Part shown: positions 25,738-36,500 of the stretch, piece after piece
Layout: every line of letters starts with the position of its first letter
Numbering within the stretch: the stretch's first letter is position 1
Notes under the pieces: generated by a model
Databases searched by the model: none
What the model was told of the DNA's origin: nothing
The model's input: the letters and a program-made list of their open reading frames with translations, nothing else
Source of the DNA: Labrenzia sp. THAF82
Lineage (GTDB): Bacteria > Pseudomonadota > Alphaproteobacteria > Rhizobiales > Stappiaceae
Reading direction: 5' to 3'
Length of the DNA: 64,000 bases
Assembly: GCF_009363435.1 (NCBI RefSeq)
Contig: NZ_CP045354.1
Span: 3,190,501-3,254,500, forward strand
Translations under genes and position numbers: made by a program

Positions 25738-27071
25738 AGTTGTCTGAGGTCCTGTCAGCGTCCTATCGCCCTAAGCGGATGGATTTCACCGGTACAACGG
25801 TTCTCCTGAATCGGGCGGTGGACGCTCTTCAGAAGAAGTACGGCTTTGCGGTCGGTAAATCGGATCCCACCGATCTTGAGAGCAGGCTTATTGGATTTGA
25901 GGATCGCCTTGCCCGTGACGACTGGTCGCGTTTCCCATGGCACAAGGCATCCGATCTTTTCCGCTCGTTCTTCACCTCTGATGAGATTGATAATCCGAGG
26001 TGGTCGAGTGTAGCTGATGTGCTCCTTAGCACGCTTGCGGAGACGGATCACAGAACTTACTGCCTCGCCGCGCTCGAGGTTTATGTCGAGACATTCGATA
26101 TGGTCGGTGAAAATCTGACGAGGCTGCGGACCGTTCTCAAGAATAAGCCTGTGAAGGGGTTTCCTGTTCGGCCTGAGCTCATCGAAAATCTTTCTCTCTT
26201 TGATCCGGATGAAGCGCCGGAGGTGATCGGCCAGGCATTGGCCGAGAGTGACAAGCCTTATGATCTGATGAAATCGTGGGGCATTCGCTCACCGCATGCG
26301 ACCGGACTTTTTGAAAACGTCTTTGATGCATTTCTGCTGGAGATTAGGCCTGATCTTGTCGATCTGGACAGGTCCGCTTTTGAGCGGGTTATGAACTGGC
26401 TACACCCGAATTCAACGACTAAGGCGGAGGTAACGCGTGCAGCCGGTATCGACGCGCTCGTCTTGCCGCTCGCTGATGAGCGCGGATCCGGGATCAGGGA
26501 AGATGTTGAGAAGTTTTTGATCGGGACATTCGGGGACCCTCGGGTATCGCCTGCCGAGTGGGCCGGGGTTTCCGACCGGGCGCTCGAGATTGTCTATCGC
26601 TGGATGACCAGCAAGTCCCTGAAGATCTTTTTCGACATTATCGACCGGTTTGAGGACAGTCATATGTGGGAGCCGCGGCGACGGTTCTGGACCGGGATCG
26701 ACGAGCGCGAGTGGATTGATGATGCATGGGTTGTTTTGAATGACCATGGTGCGGACATCGCCCGAGATCTGGCGCGCGACCATGAGGACAAGGCGTTTCT
26801 GTCTCACGGAAACCTGAATTTCCATGAAGGAGAGAAGTGCTTCTTCATCATGAAGGTGGGTGATCTCACGATTGTTGAGGGGACTCACAACTTCAGTGTC
26901 AGGATCTTTGACCCGGATGCGGATAACGCGCCGCGTCTGAGGAGCAAGTTCTACGAACGCAATGAAATCTATGCCAACCCGCTTTCCGATGAGGGCGAGG
27001 CGCACAGGCACGACCAGTACGACAACTGGATGCGGAAAACAGAAGACTACATGCGGCGTAACAGGTGGTAA
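25734..27071 (+). CDS. zorC: ZorC, EH-signature protein of Zorya
   Basis: A 445-residue soluble protein between zorB and zorD. It is rich in helices and has a C-terminal region (FFIMKVGDLTIVEGTHNFSV, 360-380, then NEIYANPLSDEGEAHRHDQY) that matches my memory of the EH_Signature domain of ZorC. ZorC is reported to bind DNA and be required for type I function. ATG at 25734 overlaps the zorB stop (ATGA). The next gene begins six bases after its stop. Confidence 0.85.
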   Translation: MKLSEVLSASYRPKRMDFTGTTVLLNRAVDALQKKYGFAVGKSDPTDLESRLIGFEDRLARDDWSRFPWHKASDLFRSFFTSDEIDNPRWSSVADVLLSTLAETDHRTYCLAALEVYVETFDMVGENLTRLRTVLKNKPVKGFPVRPELIENLSLFDPDEAPEVIGQALAESDKPYDLMKSWGIRSPHATGLFENVFDAFLLEIRPDLVDLDRSAFERVMNWLHPNSTTKAEVTRAAGIDALVLPLADERGSGIREDVEKFLIGTFGDPRVSPAEWAGVSDRALEIVYRWMTSKSLKIFFDIIDRFEDSHMWEPRRRFWTGIDEREWIDDAWVVLNDHGADIARDLARDHEDKAFLSHGNLNFHEGEKCFFIMKVGDLTIVEGTHNFSVRIFDPDADNAPRLRSKFYERNEIYANPLSDEGEAHRHDQYDNWMRKTEDYMRRNRW

Positions 27072-27077
27072 CGATCT

Positions 27078-30000
27078 ATGTTTCGAACTGATATCAGTAA
27101 AGAAGATAACAGGGTCGTCCTTTACTTCCTGGAAACCCGTAAAGGGCTGCTGCCGTTCACGAAGAAGGTGGAAGAGCGAGATCTCCGTGACTGGTCTGTC
27201 CGCGCCGGTGCATCCGGCGCGCTCGCACATGCTGAAATTTCCCGCCTGGCGGATGAGATGCCCATGCAGGTGGTGGAAACTGAAAAGAGTCTCATTCTCT
27301 ACCACAAGGCCCTTGCTAGGCTAAGCAACAACACGTTGAAGGCTCTGGGGCTACCGCTGAACCCCTCTCTGGCGTTTCATCTGGAGCAACGTGGAAGTCT
27401 CAGGTCCGGTGATCTGAGGATCGTTGCCAAGTGGACGAAGGGCGGCCGGGAGGTTCGCACCGGACGGAACGGCGTGTTCCTGACCCGCAGGGGCGAAGAG
27501 TTTGTTATTCCGGATCCGATTTTCGAGATTCTGTCCGTCTTGGACCGTCACAAAGGTGACAAGGGGGCAGCTGTCGTAAGACAAATGGATTTAGTGGCCA
27601 GCATTCTCGACTTGGTGACCCGCGAGGGTCATGACCGGGATCCGCATGATGATGGTTTGAGCGCCCTGTCAGCTGATCTGGACAACAATAGTCTAGATAG
27701 TGTGGCCGTGAAGCTCGATACTGCGCTTTCGAAGTTCAAGGTGAAGACGGCCGGAGCTGTCTCTTTTGACGTGACCTTCAAGAACGAGCGTGGCTATCAC
27801 ATCAAGCCGGTTCTGTTTGCGAAGGTCCCTGAAGAGGGGAAATCTCCGGTGAGCGAGCGTCAGGGCCTGCTGACGAGGGAAGAGCGCCTGATTTTTGAAA
27901 GTGATCCGTCGAGGGGGTTCTTTTCCGCGCCGTCCGCAAAGAGGACATACCTGCTTGAAAGCGGTGAGTACATTCTGATCGACGAAGTGCTCTTTCCGGC
28001 GATCGACCATGTTCGCCGATTGGAGACCGCCGAGCCTGAGGTTCGCGAGGCGTTTGCGACCAACCCGTCCATGGCGATTGCGGAGATTTATCGCGAGCGA
28101 CTTCTGTCAGAAGGGCGTGATCAGCTCTCTGATGATTTGCAGCAGGAGCAACTCGAGCAGATCCTGTCTTCTATCATTGTCGAGACCAAGGAGTTTTCCG
28201 ACCGGGTTACCGAGCTGGGGCTCTGGGAGCCCCCTGTCGTTCCGTGGGTGAAACGCCAGCCGAACAGCTGGGAGCCTGAAGAGTTCGGGATCTATCTCGG
28301 ATCCTCTTTCATAACTCTGCCGCCGGATGAGGTTGAGGAGCTTGAGCGAAAAATCGACCAGGCGATGGCTGAGGGTAAGAAAACCGTTCAGCATAAAGGT
28401 CAGTCGATCCCGGCTACAGACAACGTTAAAGCTGTCCTCAGTCAGTTGATGGGAATGGTTAAGCCGGGACCGAAGCTCGGCGAAGGGGCTGATGAGCCTG
28501 AAGGTGGTTCAGAGGATAATGCCGGGGGGCCGGTCCCCAGTTCGGGAGCTCCTGCCGGGCAGGAGGTTCTCCTTATTAAGGACAATTTCGATGAACTAAA
28601 GTTCCGCCGGGAGTTGACCGGCCGGCCGGATTACATCGGGGGGGCTCTGCCCGCCAGCGTCAAGACGGATCTGATGGACCATCAGGAGGTTTCCTTCTCC
28701 TGGCAGATTGACGCTTATTGCTCCGGGTTACCCGGTGTTTTGAACGCGGATGATCAGGGCCTCGGCAAAACGCTTCAGACCATCGCGTTTATGGCATGGC
28801 TTCAGGAAAACCTGCGGAAGGCGCGCTCCGGTGCTGAGAAGAAACCGATCCTGGTTGTTGCTCCGACCACGCTCCTGAAAAACTGGGGTTCGGAAGTCGA
28901 GCAACATATGCAGGGCATGTTTGCTCTCGGAACGCGGATTGATGCTTACGGACCGGGCTTGCAAAGGCTGAAATGTGAGGCCGGAGACGGAACGACCTAT
29001 CTGGACCTCGGTCTAGACGGTCATCATGACAACGACAAGCTTTGCTGGGTTCTGACCACCTATCAGACGCTCGCCCAGAACCAGGTTGAGTTCGCGAAGG
29101 TCGATTTCGCAACTGTGGTGTTTGATGAAATCCAGAATGTGAAGAACGTGACCACGCTGGCGCATCGGGCGGCTCAGTCCCTGAAGGCAGATTTCGTGGT
29201 GGGCCTGACCGGAACGCCAGTTGAGAACACGATCGCGGAACTTTGGGCGATAATGGACACGATTGCTCCGGGATGCCTTGGAAGCCTTCGCGACTTCATG
29301 GATCGCTTCAAGGATGCGGGCGAAGAGGAGTACAGGCGCCTGCACGGCGAGATCTTCGAGGCGAGTTATTCAGCTGATGCCGGAGCTCCTCCGGTGGGTA
29401 TCCGCAGAATGAAGGGCGATACCGTCAAGAACCTGCCCTTGAAGAACTACCGCCTGTATCCGGCTGAAATGCCGGAGTTGCAGGCCATGGCCTACGACAC
29501 AGTCTTCTTCAAGCTTAAGAACCATGTGCACGGGCGTGCGCTCAAGATCCTGCATCAGTTGAGGTCCGTGTCGCTTTATCCCGGAAACCTTCAGCTCCTT
29601 CATAATCAGCCGGACGCGCTCGAAACGATGATTGCGAATTCAGCCCGGATCAAAACGGCTGTTGAGATTATGGATGAAATCAGGGATCGGGGTGAGAAGG
29701 TTCTCCTCTTCCTGGAAACGCACGAGATGCAGCATTTGCTGCGGATGTTGCTACGAGAGCGCTACGGACTTGATGATGTTCCGATTCTGAACGGTCAGAC
29801 CACGCCTCACCGCCGTGGAATGATCGTGGATGATTTTCAGAGGACCCGGGGCGACGGAAAGTTCGATATCCGCATCCTGTCGCCGAAGTCGGCGGGTGTC
29901 GGTATCACAATGACAGCCGCAACGCACATCATCCATCTTTCGCGCTGGTGGAACCCGGCGATCGAGGAACAATGCAATGACCGGATCTACCGGATTGGTC

Positions 30001-30575
30001 AGGCAATGGATTGCACGGTTCATATTCCGCTTGCTGTGCATCCGGAACATCAGGAAGCGACGTTTGACTGCATTCTGAACAACATCATGATCGTTAAGAG
30101 GAAGCTGTTCCGGGATGTGCTGATGCCGTGCGAGGATGCTGAGGCTGATCAGGAAAGCCTGATTGCTGGAATGACAGCAAGAGAGTTTGATCTGAAGGAG
30201 ATCGACAGGCTGGACTGGAAGGAATTCGAGAGGTGGAGCGGCCGGATAGCTAATGATCAAGGTGTTTGGCGAGCGGCAGAGTCTCCAAGAGTGGGTGATG
30301 GCGGTCTGGATACGCATCTTGTTCACCGTGAGCGAGGCGATGTTGTGCTGGTTCAATGTAAATATACGGACAACCACGACAAGCTGATGGGTGAGAACCC
30401 TGTCAGGGAGGTTCTGCATTCAGTGACCCGCTACGATATCAGTAAAGGGCACCAGTGTGTCGTCCTGACGAATGCACAGGGGTTTGACAAACAAGCGCAG
30501 AGGCTAGCTCGGGAGAACAGTGTCATTCTAGTTGACCGGCACAGGTTAGCGCTTTGGCCGAAGCATATTGTCTGA
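27078..30575 (+). CDS. zorD: ZorD, SNF2-family ATPase with C-terminal Mrr-like nuclease domain
   Basis: A 1165-residue effector. Residues 1-510 are an N-terminal region of unknown fold. The SNF2 core follows: ADDQGLGKTLQTIAF (motif I, about 556-570), FDEIQNVKN (motif II), LTGTPVEN (motif III) and DRIYRIGQ (motif VI, about 972-979). The last 100 residues look like an Mrr-type PD-(D/E)xK nuclease: VGDGGLDTHLV supplies the Asp and VLVQCKY the Gln-x-Lys. In type I Zorya, ZorD degrades phage DNA after recruitment by the ZorAB motor. The nuclease assignment is from motifs only. No other zor gene (such as zorE) is present, so this is type I. Confidence 0.92.
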   Translation: MFRTDISKEDNRVVLYFLETRKGLLPFTKKVEERDLRDWSVRAGASGALAHAEISRLADEMPMQVVETEKSLILYHKALARLSNNTLKALGLPLNPSLAFHLEQRGSLRSGDLRIVAKWTKGGREVRTGRNGVFLTRRGEEFVIPDPIFEILSVLDRHKGDKGAAVVRQMDLVASILDLVTREGHDRDPHDDGLSALSADLDNNSLDSVAVKLDTALSKFKVKTAGAVSFDVTFKNERGYHIKPVLFAKVPEEGKSPVSERQGLLTREERLIFESDPSRGFFSAPSAKRTYLLESGEYILIDEVLFPAIDHVRRLETAEPEVREAFATNPSMAIAEIYRERLLSEGRDQLSDDLQQEQLEQILSSIIVETKEFSDRVTELGLWEPPVVPWVKRQPNSWEPEEFGIYLGSSFITLPPDEVEELERKIDQAMAEGKKTVQHKGQSIPATDNVKAVLSQLMGMVKPGPKLGEGADEPEGGSEDNAGGPVPSSGAPAGQEVLLIKDNFDELKFRRELTGRPDYIGGALPASVKTDLMDHQEVSFSWQIDAYCSGLPGVLNADDQGLGKTLQTIAFMAWLQENLRKARSGAEKKPILVVAPTTLLKNWGSEVEQHMQGMFALGTRIDAYGPGLQRLKCEAGDGTTYLDLGLDGHHDNDKLCWVLTTYQTLAQNQVEFAKVDFATVVFDEIQNVKNVTTLAHRAAQSLKADFVVGLTGTPVENTIAELWAIMDTIAPGCLGSLRDFMDRFKDAGEEEYRRLHGEIFEASYSADAGAPPVGIRRMKGDTVKNLPLKNYRLYPAEMPELQAMAYDTVFFKLKNHVHGRALKILHQLRSVSLYPGNLQLLHNQPDALETMIANSARIKTAVEIMDEIRDRGEKVLLFLETHEMQHLLRMLLRERYGLDDVPILNGQTTPHRRGMIVDDFQRTRGDGKFDIRILSPKSAGVGITMTAATHIIHLSRWWNPAIEEQCNDRIYRIGQAMDCTVHIPLAVHPEHQEATFDCILNNIMIVKRKLFRDVLMPCEDAEADQESLIAGMTAREFDLKEIDRLDWKEFERWSGRIANDQGVWRAAESPRVGDGGLDTHLVHRERGDVVLVQCKYTDNHDKLMGENPVREVLHSVTRYDISKGHQCVVLTNAQGFDKQAQRLARENSVILVDRHRLALWPKHIV

Positions 30576-30983
30576 AACAAGTTGCTATTCAGATCTTATG
30601 AAGGAATTAACCTGTTCTGTGAAAATGCACTTTAGTTTTGCTCTCTCGAGCATAGGTACACGTTCGGATAGTGCTGATATTGCCGAGGCAAACAAAGCAG
30701 CAACCTGATCAATTGCGTGCACCCGTTTGCAGCCGGTGGTGGGGCTTCTGAGCTTCGGGTCAATTGCTGTGGTCTACTTCCTATGCGTTGTTTCCGATAA
30801 TTCTTTTTCACGAGGGCCTCTCTCAACCAGGGCGCTTTCGTCAATTCGGAAACTTGGATTACCGGGCTCAATCCATCGGTTCTTGATCATCAAGAGCAAA
30901 TGGCGATGAGAACTAAGTTTCGTCTCTTGGTTGAAACTTCTTCCTGTTGAAGGCAGGGTGATTTAGGCGCAGGGAGGCATATT
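30576..30983. other. 408-base interval after zorD, no gene recognised
   Basis: Short frames of 60-79 codons exist on both strands, but none has a recognisable domain or a good ribosome-binding site. The last 30 bases carry the start signal GGGAGG of the DUF4236 gene. I see no terminator hairpin followed by a T run. Confidence 0.4.
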
Positions 30984-32153
30984 ATGGCATTGCGATTTAG
31001 GCAATCATTTCAACTTTTTCCAGGTGTTCGTATCAATGTCGGTAAAACCGGTATCAGCACTAGCATCGGGGTTCCCGGAGCCACGTTAAATGTTGGTGGT
31101 AGCGGTGTTCACGCAACGGTAGGCATTCCTGGGAGTGGAATTTCATATCGAACTAGGTTATCCGCGCCCTCAGAAGCAGCTCCCTCTTTAATTCCTCAAG
31201 AAAACAAAACAGCACCTTCTGTTCCCCGGAACCGGTCCGACAATGCTCAGGTTTATGTTCCGGAAACAGGAATGCGTGAAATCGCCAGTGCGTCAGTCGA
31301 GGTGTTGACGAGCGGTTCCCTAACGGAACTGCGTGAAATGATTGCGACAGCGCGAAACCAGCGAGATCAGGTTCAGAGCGATCTCAGAGACGCCAAAGAG
31401 GAGTTAGCATCTCAAGAAAAGGAACTGAATAGGAAGAAGGGGAGCCTGTTCAGATGGTTCTTTAAGAAACGCATTGCCGAGCTGGAAGACAAGGTTCCGA
31501 TTACGAAATCCGAGGTTGAGCGTCTCGAAGAATGGTCAGAAAACACAAAAATAGGGATCTCCTTTGAAACAACTGATGCCGCTCAGCGCGCATATGCTGC
31601 GCTGGTCAGAGCCTTCAGTTCGTTGAAATTGTGTTCCGCCAAATGGGACATCACGTCCGACAGGGAAGCAAACCGCGTAGTCGAGCGTACAATGGCAACG
31701 CGGACGATCAATCGATACCCGGTCACATTTGATTTTGCCTCCAATGACCTCATCCAATTCGACGGAAACGCAATGAGGTTCGAAAACGTCAACGGTGAAG
31801 ACATTCTGCTTTATCCTGGATTGGTTTTAATGGCCCGGTCTGACGGGGCTTTTGCGTTGATAGACATTCGGGATTTGCAGGTCACAGCGATGGCAACAAG
31901 TTTCGTGGAAGAAGAGAGGGTGCCGCCGGATTCAGACGTGGTCGGTCACACTTGGGCAAAGGTGAACAAAGACGGTAGTCCGGATCGTCGTTTCAAGGAC
32001 AACTACCAGATCCCTGTTTGTGAATATGGTCGACTGGTTTTCGAGTCCAGAAATGGCGTAACTGAAGAATATCAAGTGTCAGGTGTGCGAGCCGCAGAAG
32101 CCTTCTCACTGGCACTAAAGGGATACCAGAATGCGTTGTCTGGGAGCGTTTGA
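30984..32153 (+). CDS. DUF4236 domain protein
   Basis: A 389-residue protein. The first 55 residues are the glycine-rich DUF4236 pattern (FQLFPGVRINVGKTGIS, GVPGATLNVGGSG, GIPGSGISYRT). A linker and a coiled coil follow at about 115-185 (Gln/Glu/Lys rich, ending in NTKIGISF). The remaining 200 residues are of mixed alpha/beta type and unrecognised. DUF4236 proteins are common in mobile regions of bacteria; the function is unknown. Preceded by AGGGAGG before ATG at 30984. It lies between Zorya and the YhaO/YhaN pair, separate from both by more than 100 bases. Confidence 0.75.
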   Translation: MALRFRQSFQLFPGVRINVGKTGISTSIGVPGATLNVGGSGVHATVGIPGSGISYRTRLSAPSEAAPSLIPQENKTAPSVPRNRSDNAQVYVPETGMREIASASVEVLTSGSLTELREMIATARNQRDQVQSDLRDAKEELASQEKELNRKKGSLFRWFFKKRIAELEDKVPITKSEVERLEEWSENTKIGISFETTDAAQRAYAALVRAFSSLKLCSAKWDITSDREANRVVERTMATRTINRYPVTFDFASNDLIQFDGNAMRFENVNGEDILLYPGLVLMARSDGAFALIDIRDLQVTAMATSFVEEERVPPDSDVVGHTWAKVNKDGSPDRRFKDNYQIPVCEYGRLVFESRNGVTEEYQVSGVRAAEAFSLALKGYQNALSGSV

Positions 32154-32272
32154 ATTGGTTGTAGAATCGGAATTCGATATCCCGATCCAGAGAGCAAGTG
32201 AGTTTGATAGATCGAGTGCGTAGCTGGGTATCAGGGATTGAGTTTTGAGGTTTTTGTTATGGGAAACTGCGT

Positions 32273-33511
32273 TTGATCAAGATCTTACATACAGCTGATG
32301 TTCATCTTGATTCGCCACTTAAGTCGCTCGCGCTACGAGATGAGAATCTAAAAAACATTGTTCAAACAGCCACCAGGACAGCATTTTCTCGGCTCATCGA
32401 CTTAGGGTTGGCGGAAGGTATCTCAGCGATCCTGATAGCAGGTGATCTCTTTGACGGAGTTGAGCGAAGCGCGAAGACAGCTGCATTCTTAACCGGTCAG
32501 TTGGATCGACTAAAGCAAGCCGATATTGCTGTCTTCTATATCAAGGGTAACCACGACGCAGAAAACCCACTGACTGGCGAAGTCAGTCTCCCCGACAATG
32601 TGCATGTCTTCGACGGTCGTGGCGGCCGACATCAATTGGGAGCGACGAATATCTGGGTCCATGGCGTGAGTTTCAGTGGTCGCCAAGCACCGGATAGCCT
32701 GTTGCCGAAGTTCGGTTCGCCGGAACCTGACTCGATCAACATCGCCATGCTCCATACATCCCTTGCCGGTAGTCATGGGCACGATAGCTATGCCCCCTGT
32801 TCCGTTGCAGAGATGTCTTCTATGGGGTTTGATTACTGGGCGCTTGGCCATGTGCATAAGCGCCAAGTCCACTCCGATGCTCCCTGGATTGTAATGCCGG
32901 GCATTCCTCAAGGACGTGACATCGGTGAAGCCGGACCAAAATCCGCCACTTTGCTAACGATCGAAGATAAGACCATTTCGATCTCCGAGGTCCCGACATC
33001 AGTTGCTGATTTTTTGGGACTCAAGATCGACATTGGCGGTTGCAGAACGGATGACGAGGTTCGCAGTCATGTTCGCCAGCAGTTGCAAGAGGCAGCAGAA
33101 GACCTTGCAGCAGATGCCGGACTTGTCCGGCTCACAGTTGCAGGACGAGCAGACCTCAAATGGCAGGTGTTGCGTGACCAAAATGCCTGGATAGAGGTGA
33201 TCTCAGAAATTGCTCGCAGCACCAATCGGCTTTGGATCGAAAAGATCAAATTCGACTTTTCCGGGGAAGCAGATAGCACCGACAACAGATCCGCCGTCGG
33301 TGAGCTTGAAACACTGATGGCAGAGATCCGCGAAGAGCCTGCCATCGCTGCAACCATGCGCGACTTATTGGAAAATCTGGCCAACGAGATTCCAACTGCC
33401 CGAAGAGCTCGGCTGTTGCCTGATGAAGAAGCTGTCGAACAGCTTGTGCGTTCACTGTCCCATGCCGGCGCTGAGAGCATACTTGCTGCCATGAAAGGCG
33501 CAAGCGAATGA
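32273..33511 (+). CDS. SbcD/YhaO-like metallophosphoesterase nuclease
   Basis: A 412-residue calcineurin-type phosphoesterase of the Mre11/SbcD/YhaO group. It starts with HTADVHLDSPL (metal ligands D and H), then AGDLFDG, KGNHDAENP, LHTSLAG and LGHVHKRQV, all five metal-binding motifs. Such nucleases process DNA ends together with an SMC-like ATPase. TTG at 32273 is the start: MIKILHTADVHLDSP is the family's normal beginning and no in-frame ATG lies before it. Its stop overlaps the next gene by four bases, so the two are made together. It is one of two DNA-end processing functions in this island, with ZorD. Confidence 0.9.
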   Translation: MIKILHTADVHLDSPLKSLALRDENLKNIVQTATRTAFSRLIDLGLAEGISAILIAGDLFDGVERSAKTAAFLTGQLDRLKQADIAVFYIKGNHDAENPLTGEVSLPDNVHVFDGRGGRHQLGATNIWVHGVSFSGRQAPDSLLPKFGSPEPDSINIAMLHTSLAGSHGHDSYAPCSVAEMSSMGFDYWALGHVHKRQVHSDAPWIVMPGIPQGRDIGEAGPKSATLLTIEDKTISISEVPTSVADFLGLKIDIGGCRTDDEVRSHVRQQLQEAAEDLAADAGLVRLTVAGRADLKWQVLRDQNAWIEVISEIARSTNRLWIEKIKFDFSGEADSTDNRSAVGELETLMAEIREEPAIAATMRDLLENLANEIPTARRARLLPDEEAVEQLVRSLSHAGAESILAAMKGASE

Positions 33512-36500
33512 TGCGGCTTGAAAAGCTCACTCTCGATTTCTTCGGTCACTTCACCGGCAAGTCCTACGACTTCGGCGCCAAATCCAGTACATCCGATTTC
33601 CATGTGATCTACGGACCGAATGAGGCCGGCAAGACGACCACCATGGAAGCATTCTTGCGCCTGCTCTACGGATTTCCACACCAGGACAGGTACGACTTTC
33701 TTCATCAACGCAAGAACCTGCGGGTATCAGGCGTCTTGGACGTCGATGGCAATCAGGTCCCGCTCACTAGGTTGTCGACCCGAGATCCGTCTCTCCGCGA
33801 TGCCAATGACACGCCCTTGCCGGAAGTTACACTAGCTGCTCACTTGGGAGGTCTGTCAGAAACAGACTACCGGCACCTGCTTTGTCTTGATGACGAAACG
33901 ATCGAAAAAGGCGGCGAAGAGATTGTCAACAGTAAAGGCGACATCGGCCGGCTTTTGTTTTCCGCAGCTGCCGGTGTCAGCGACCTCACAGCCGTCCTTG
34001 ACCAGTTCCGAGCCAAGGCCGACGGGATCTACCGCAAAAGAGCCACTTCGACCGAGATGGCACAGCTGAAGCGACAGCTTGCAGATGTCGAGCAAGAAAT
34101 CAGGGAAACTGACGTTCCAGTCAGTGCCTACAAGAAACTGAAACAGGCCTTGGAAGTTGCGCAAGTCGAAGAGGCAAGCGCGCGCGAGGAGCGAAAAACT
34201 TTGCTGACCACAAAGGCAGATTTGGAGGCCTTTAAAGCAGCATTGCCGAAGCTCGCCGAGATCGACACTCTCGAGGCGGAGCTGACAGATTACGCAGACT
34301 TTCCGAAACTCTTGGACGTCAATCCAGAGGAGCTGGTGACGCTTCTGACGGAGCAAACCAGGCTCCTCGCAGACAAAGACCGGATTGGCCAGGAGATCAC
34401 CCAGTTACGCGATCAGCTGGTTCAATTGGAACGCCATCCAGAACACCTGTCGCTCATGATTGATCTGGAGAGGCTTGACGAACTTCGCAGCCGGTTTGCG
34501 ACAGCAGACATCGATCTCGACAAGCGCCGCAGAACTCTGGCTGAAATTCAGCAAGACATGAGCCGGGCAGCAACGAACCTAGATGCACCCGAAACCATTG
34601 ACCTGAAGGCGTTGGTGCTTTCGCCCGGTCAGATTGGCCAATTGGAAGCAGCCCGAGACAATCTTCGAACCTCCTCCCGCGACATCACCAAACTCGAAAC
34701 TGAAATCGAAGATCTACAGGAGCGTGTTGGGATCGCGGAACAGGATTTGGCTGAAATCCAAAGCGATAATCCAACCGTTGTCCTCGTGAGCCCGATCCTA
34801 ACACGCTATTCAATCGACAGCCTTTCGCCACGTTATGCCTCGGCCCGCCAGGCTGTTCGCTCTGCAACGAATGCCCGTGAGGACGCTTTGACCGCGCTAA
34901 CGGTTTCTGGGCAGGTATTTGATGCGATTCCGCTGGCAACAATCTCTTCTGTTGAAGCCGAAGAGCTGTCAGCGAAGTATCGGACCCTTCAGGACAAACG
35001 CTCCAAACTCGCCGACCGCTGCGAAGATCTAAAGGCCGACCTAAGAGCCTTGGAACACCGTGTTTCCGCTCTCAAATCAGGTGCAGGTGTTGTAGATGAC
35101 GCCACAGCGCAAACCGCAAAGGAGGAACGCAATCAGCTGTGGTCCGCCCATAAATCTACTCTTGACCTCACGTCTGCCATCGCCTTCGAAACAGCCATGC
35201 AGAAGGTCGATCAACTATCGGAAACACGACTGGATCATACGACCGAACTCGGCCGGCTAAGAGCCGAAGAGCAAAGGCAAAGTGAAGTTGAAACCAAGCT
35301 GTCCTCTGCTAAGGAACATCTTGCCAAGCTGGACGAAGAGCTGGCCGAAGTCCGCGAAACCGTGGACGGATACGCCAGCCGCTGCGGCTTAAGCACCTCG
35401 CTCAGCACAGAGGTATTTTCAGTGTGGGTTAGAAAGCTCGAAGCAGCTATCCAGGCCGACACAAATAGCAAACGCCTTGAGAAGGAACACCAGACGACAC
35501 TCTCGGACGCCCAGCGTGCAATCGCAGAGCTGCAAAAAGCAATGGGACTTGCGACCGAGGACTTCGACGCCTTGATTGTTGAGGCGCGTACACGTCGGGC
35601 CGAAGAGCTTACTCGTGACGAAAAGCGCAAGGCAGCATTCGAAGTTTGCAAGGGATTGAAAGCCGAGCTCGTGCGCCAACGCCAGGCCATGAGCAACCTG
35701 CAAAACCGCCATGAAGGACATCAGAAAACCTGGTCCACGATGATCTCTGAATTCTTTGGATCTGCTCTCACTGAGAACGTGGTGATCCAGTCGCTCGAGC
35801 CTCTTCGAGAGTTGCGGGAAATGGAAGGCCGCCGGGTTGGTATGGAGCGCCAAGTCGTGTCGATGGAGAAAGACCAACAGGATTTTGGGCGAGAAGTGGC
35901 ACTTCTGGCAGAACCCTTGGGTGTCGACGTTTCCTTGTCCCCGCTAGAAATCTTTAAAGCCCTTCAGAAAATGTCCCGGGCGGCCAGCGAAGCGGAGCAA
36001 ACATTCAGGACCCTGTCCAAAAACATCCAGACCGCGAAAGATGCTCTGAGCAAGACCGAGAAAGCCCTCGAAAACATCAGCAGAAAAGCGGCAGATTTGG
36101 CTGCGATATTTCCGCAACACGTTCCAACGGACACGCTGCAAGACCTGCGCAAAGCGAGCGGAGAAGCTCAAAACGTAATCGATAAAAGAGCGCGTTTGTT
36201 GGACCTCTGCAACTCCGTTCGCTCGGAGCTTTCGATGCCCGACATTGAAGCCGCGAGGGAGAAGCTCAAAGGTAAGACCCTCGTCGACCTGGATGCGTCG
36301 CTGATGGCGCTCAATGACGATCTGGGGTCCGTCGACAAGCGCCTTGAAAGTTCGATCGAACAGCGCACCTCCGCGCAAAAGGATCTCTCCGCGGTGACAG
36401 GAGAAGCCGACATCGCAAGCTTGGTAGAAAGGAAGACTACTCTGGAATTTGAAATTGAAGAGGCCGCGTTATCTTATCTCGAAACGACTTTCGGGCTGCA

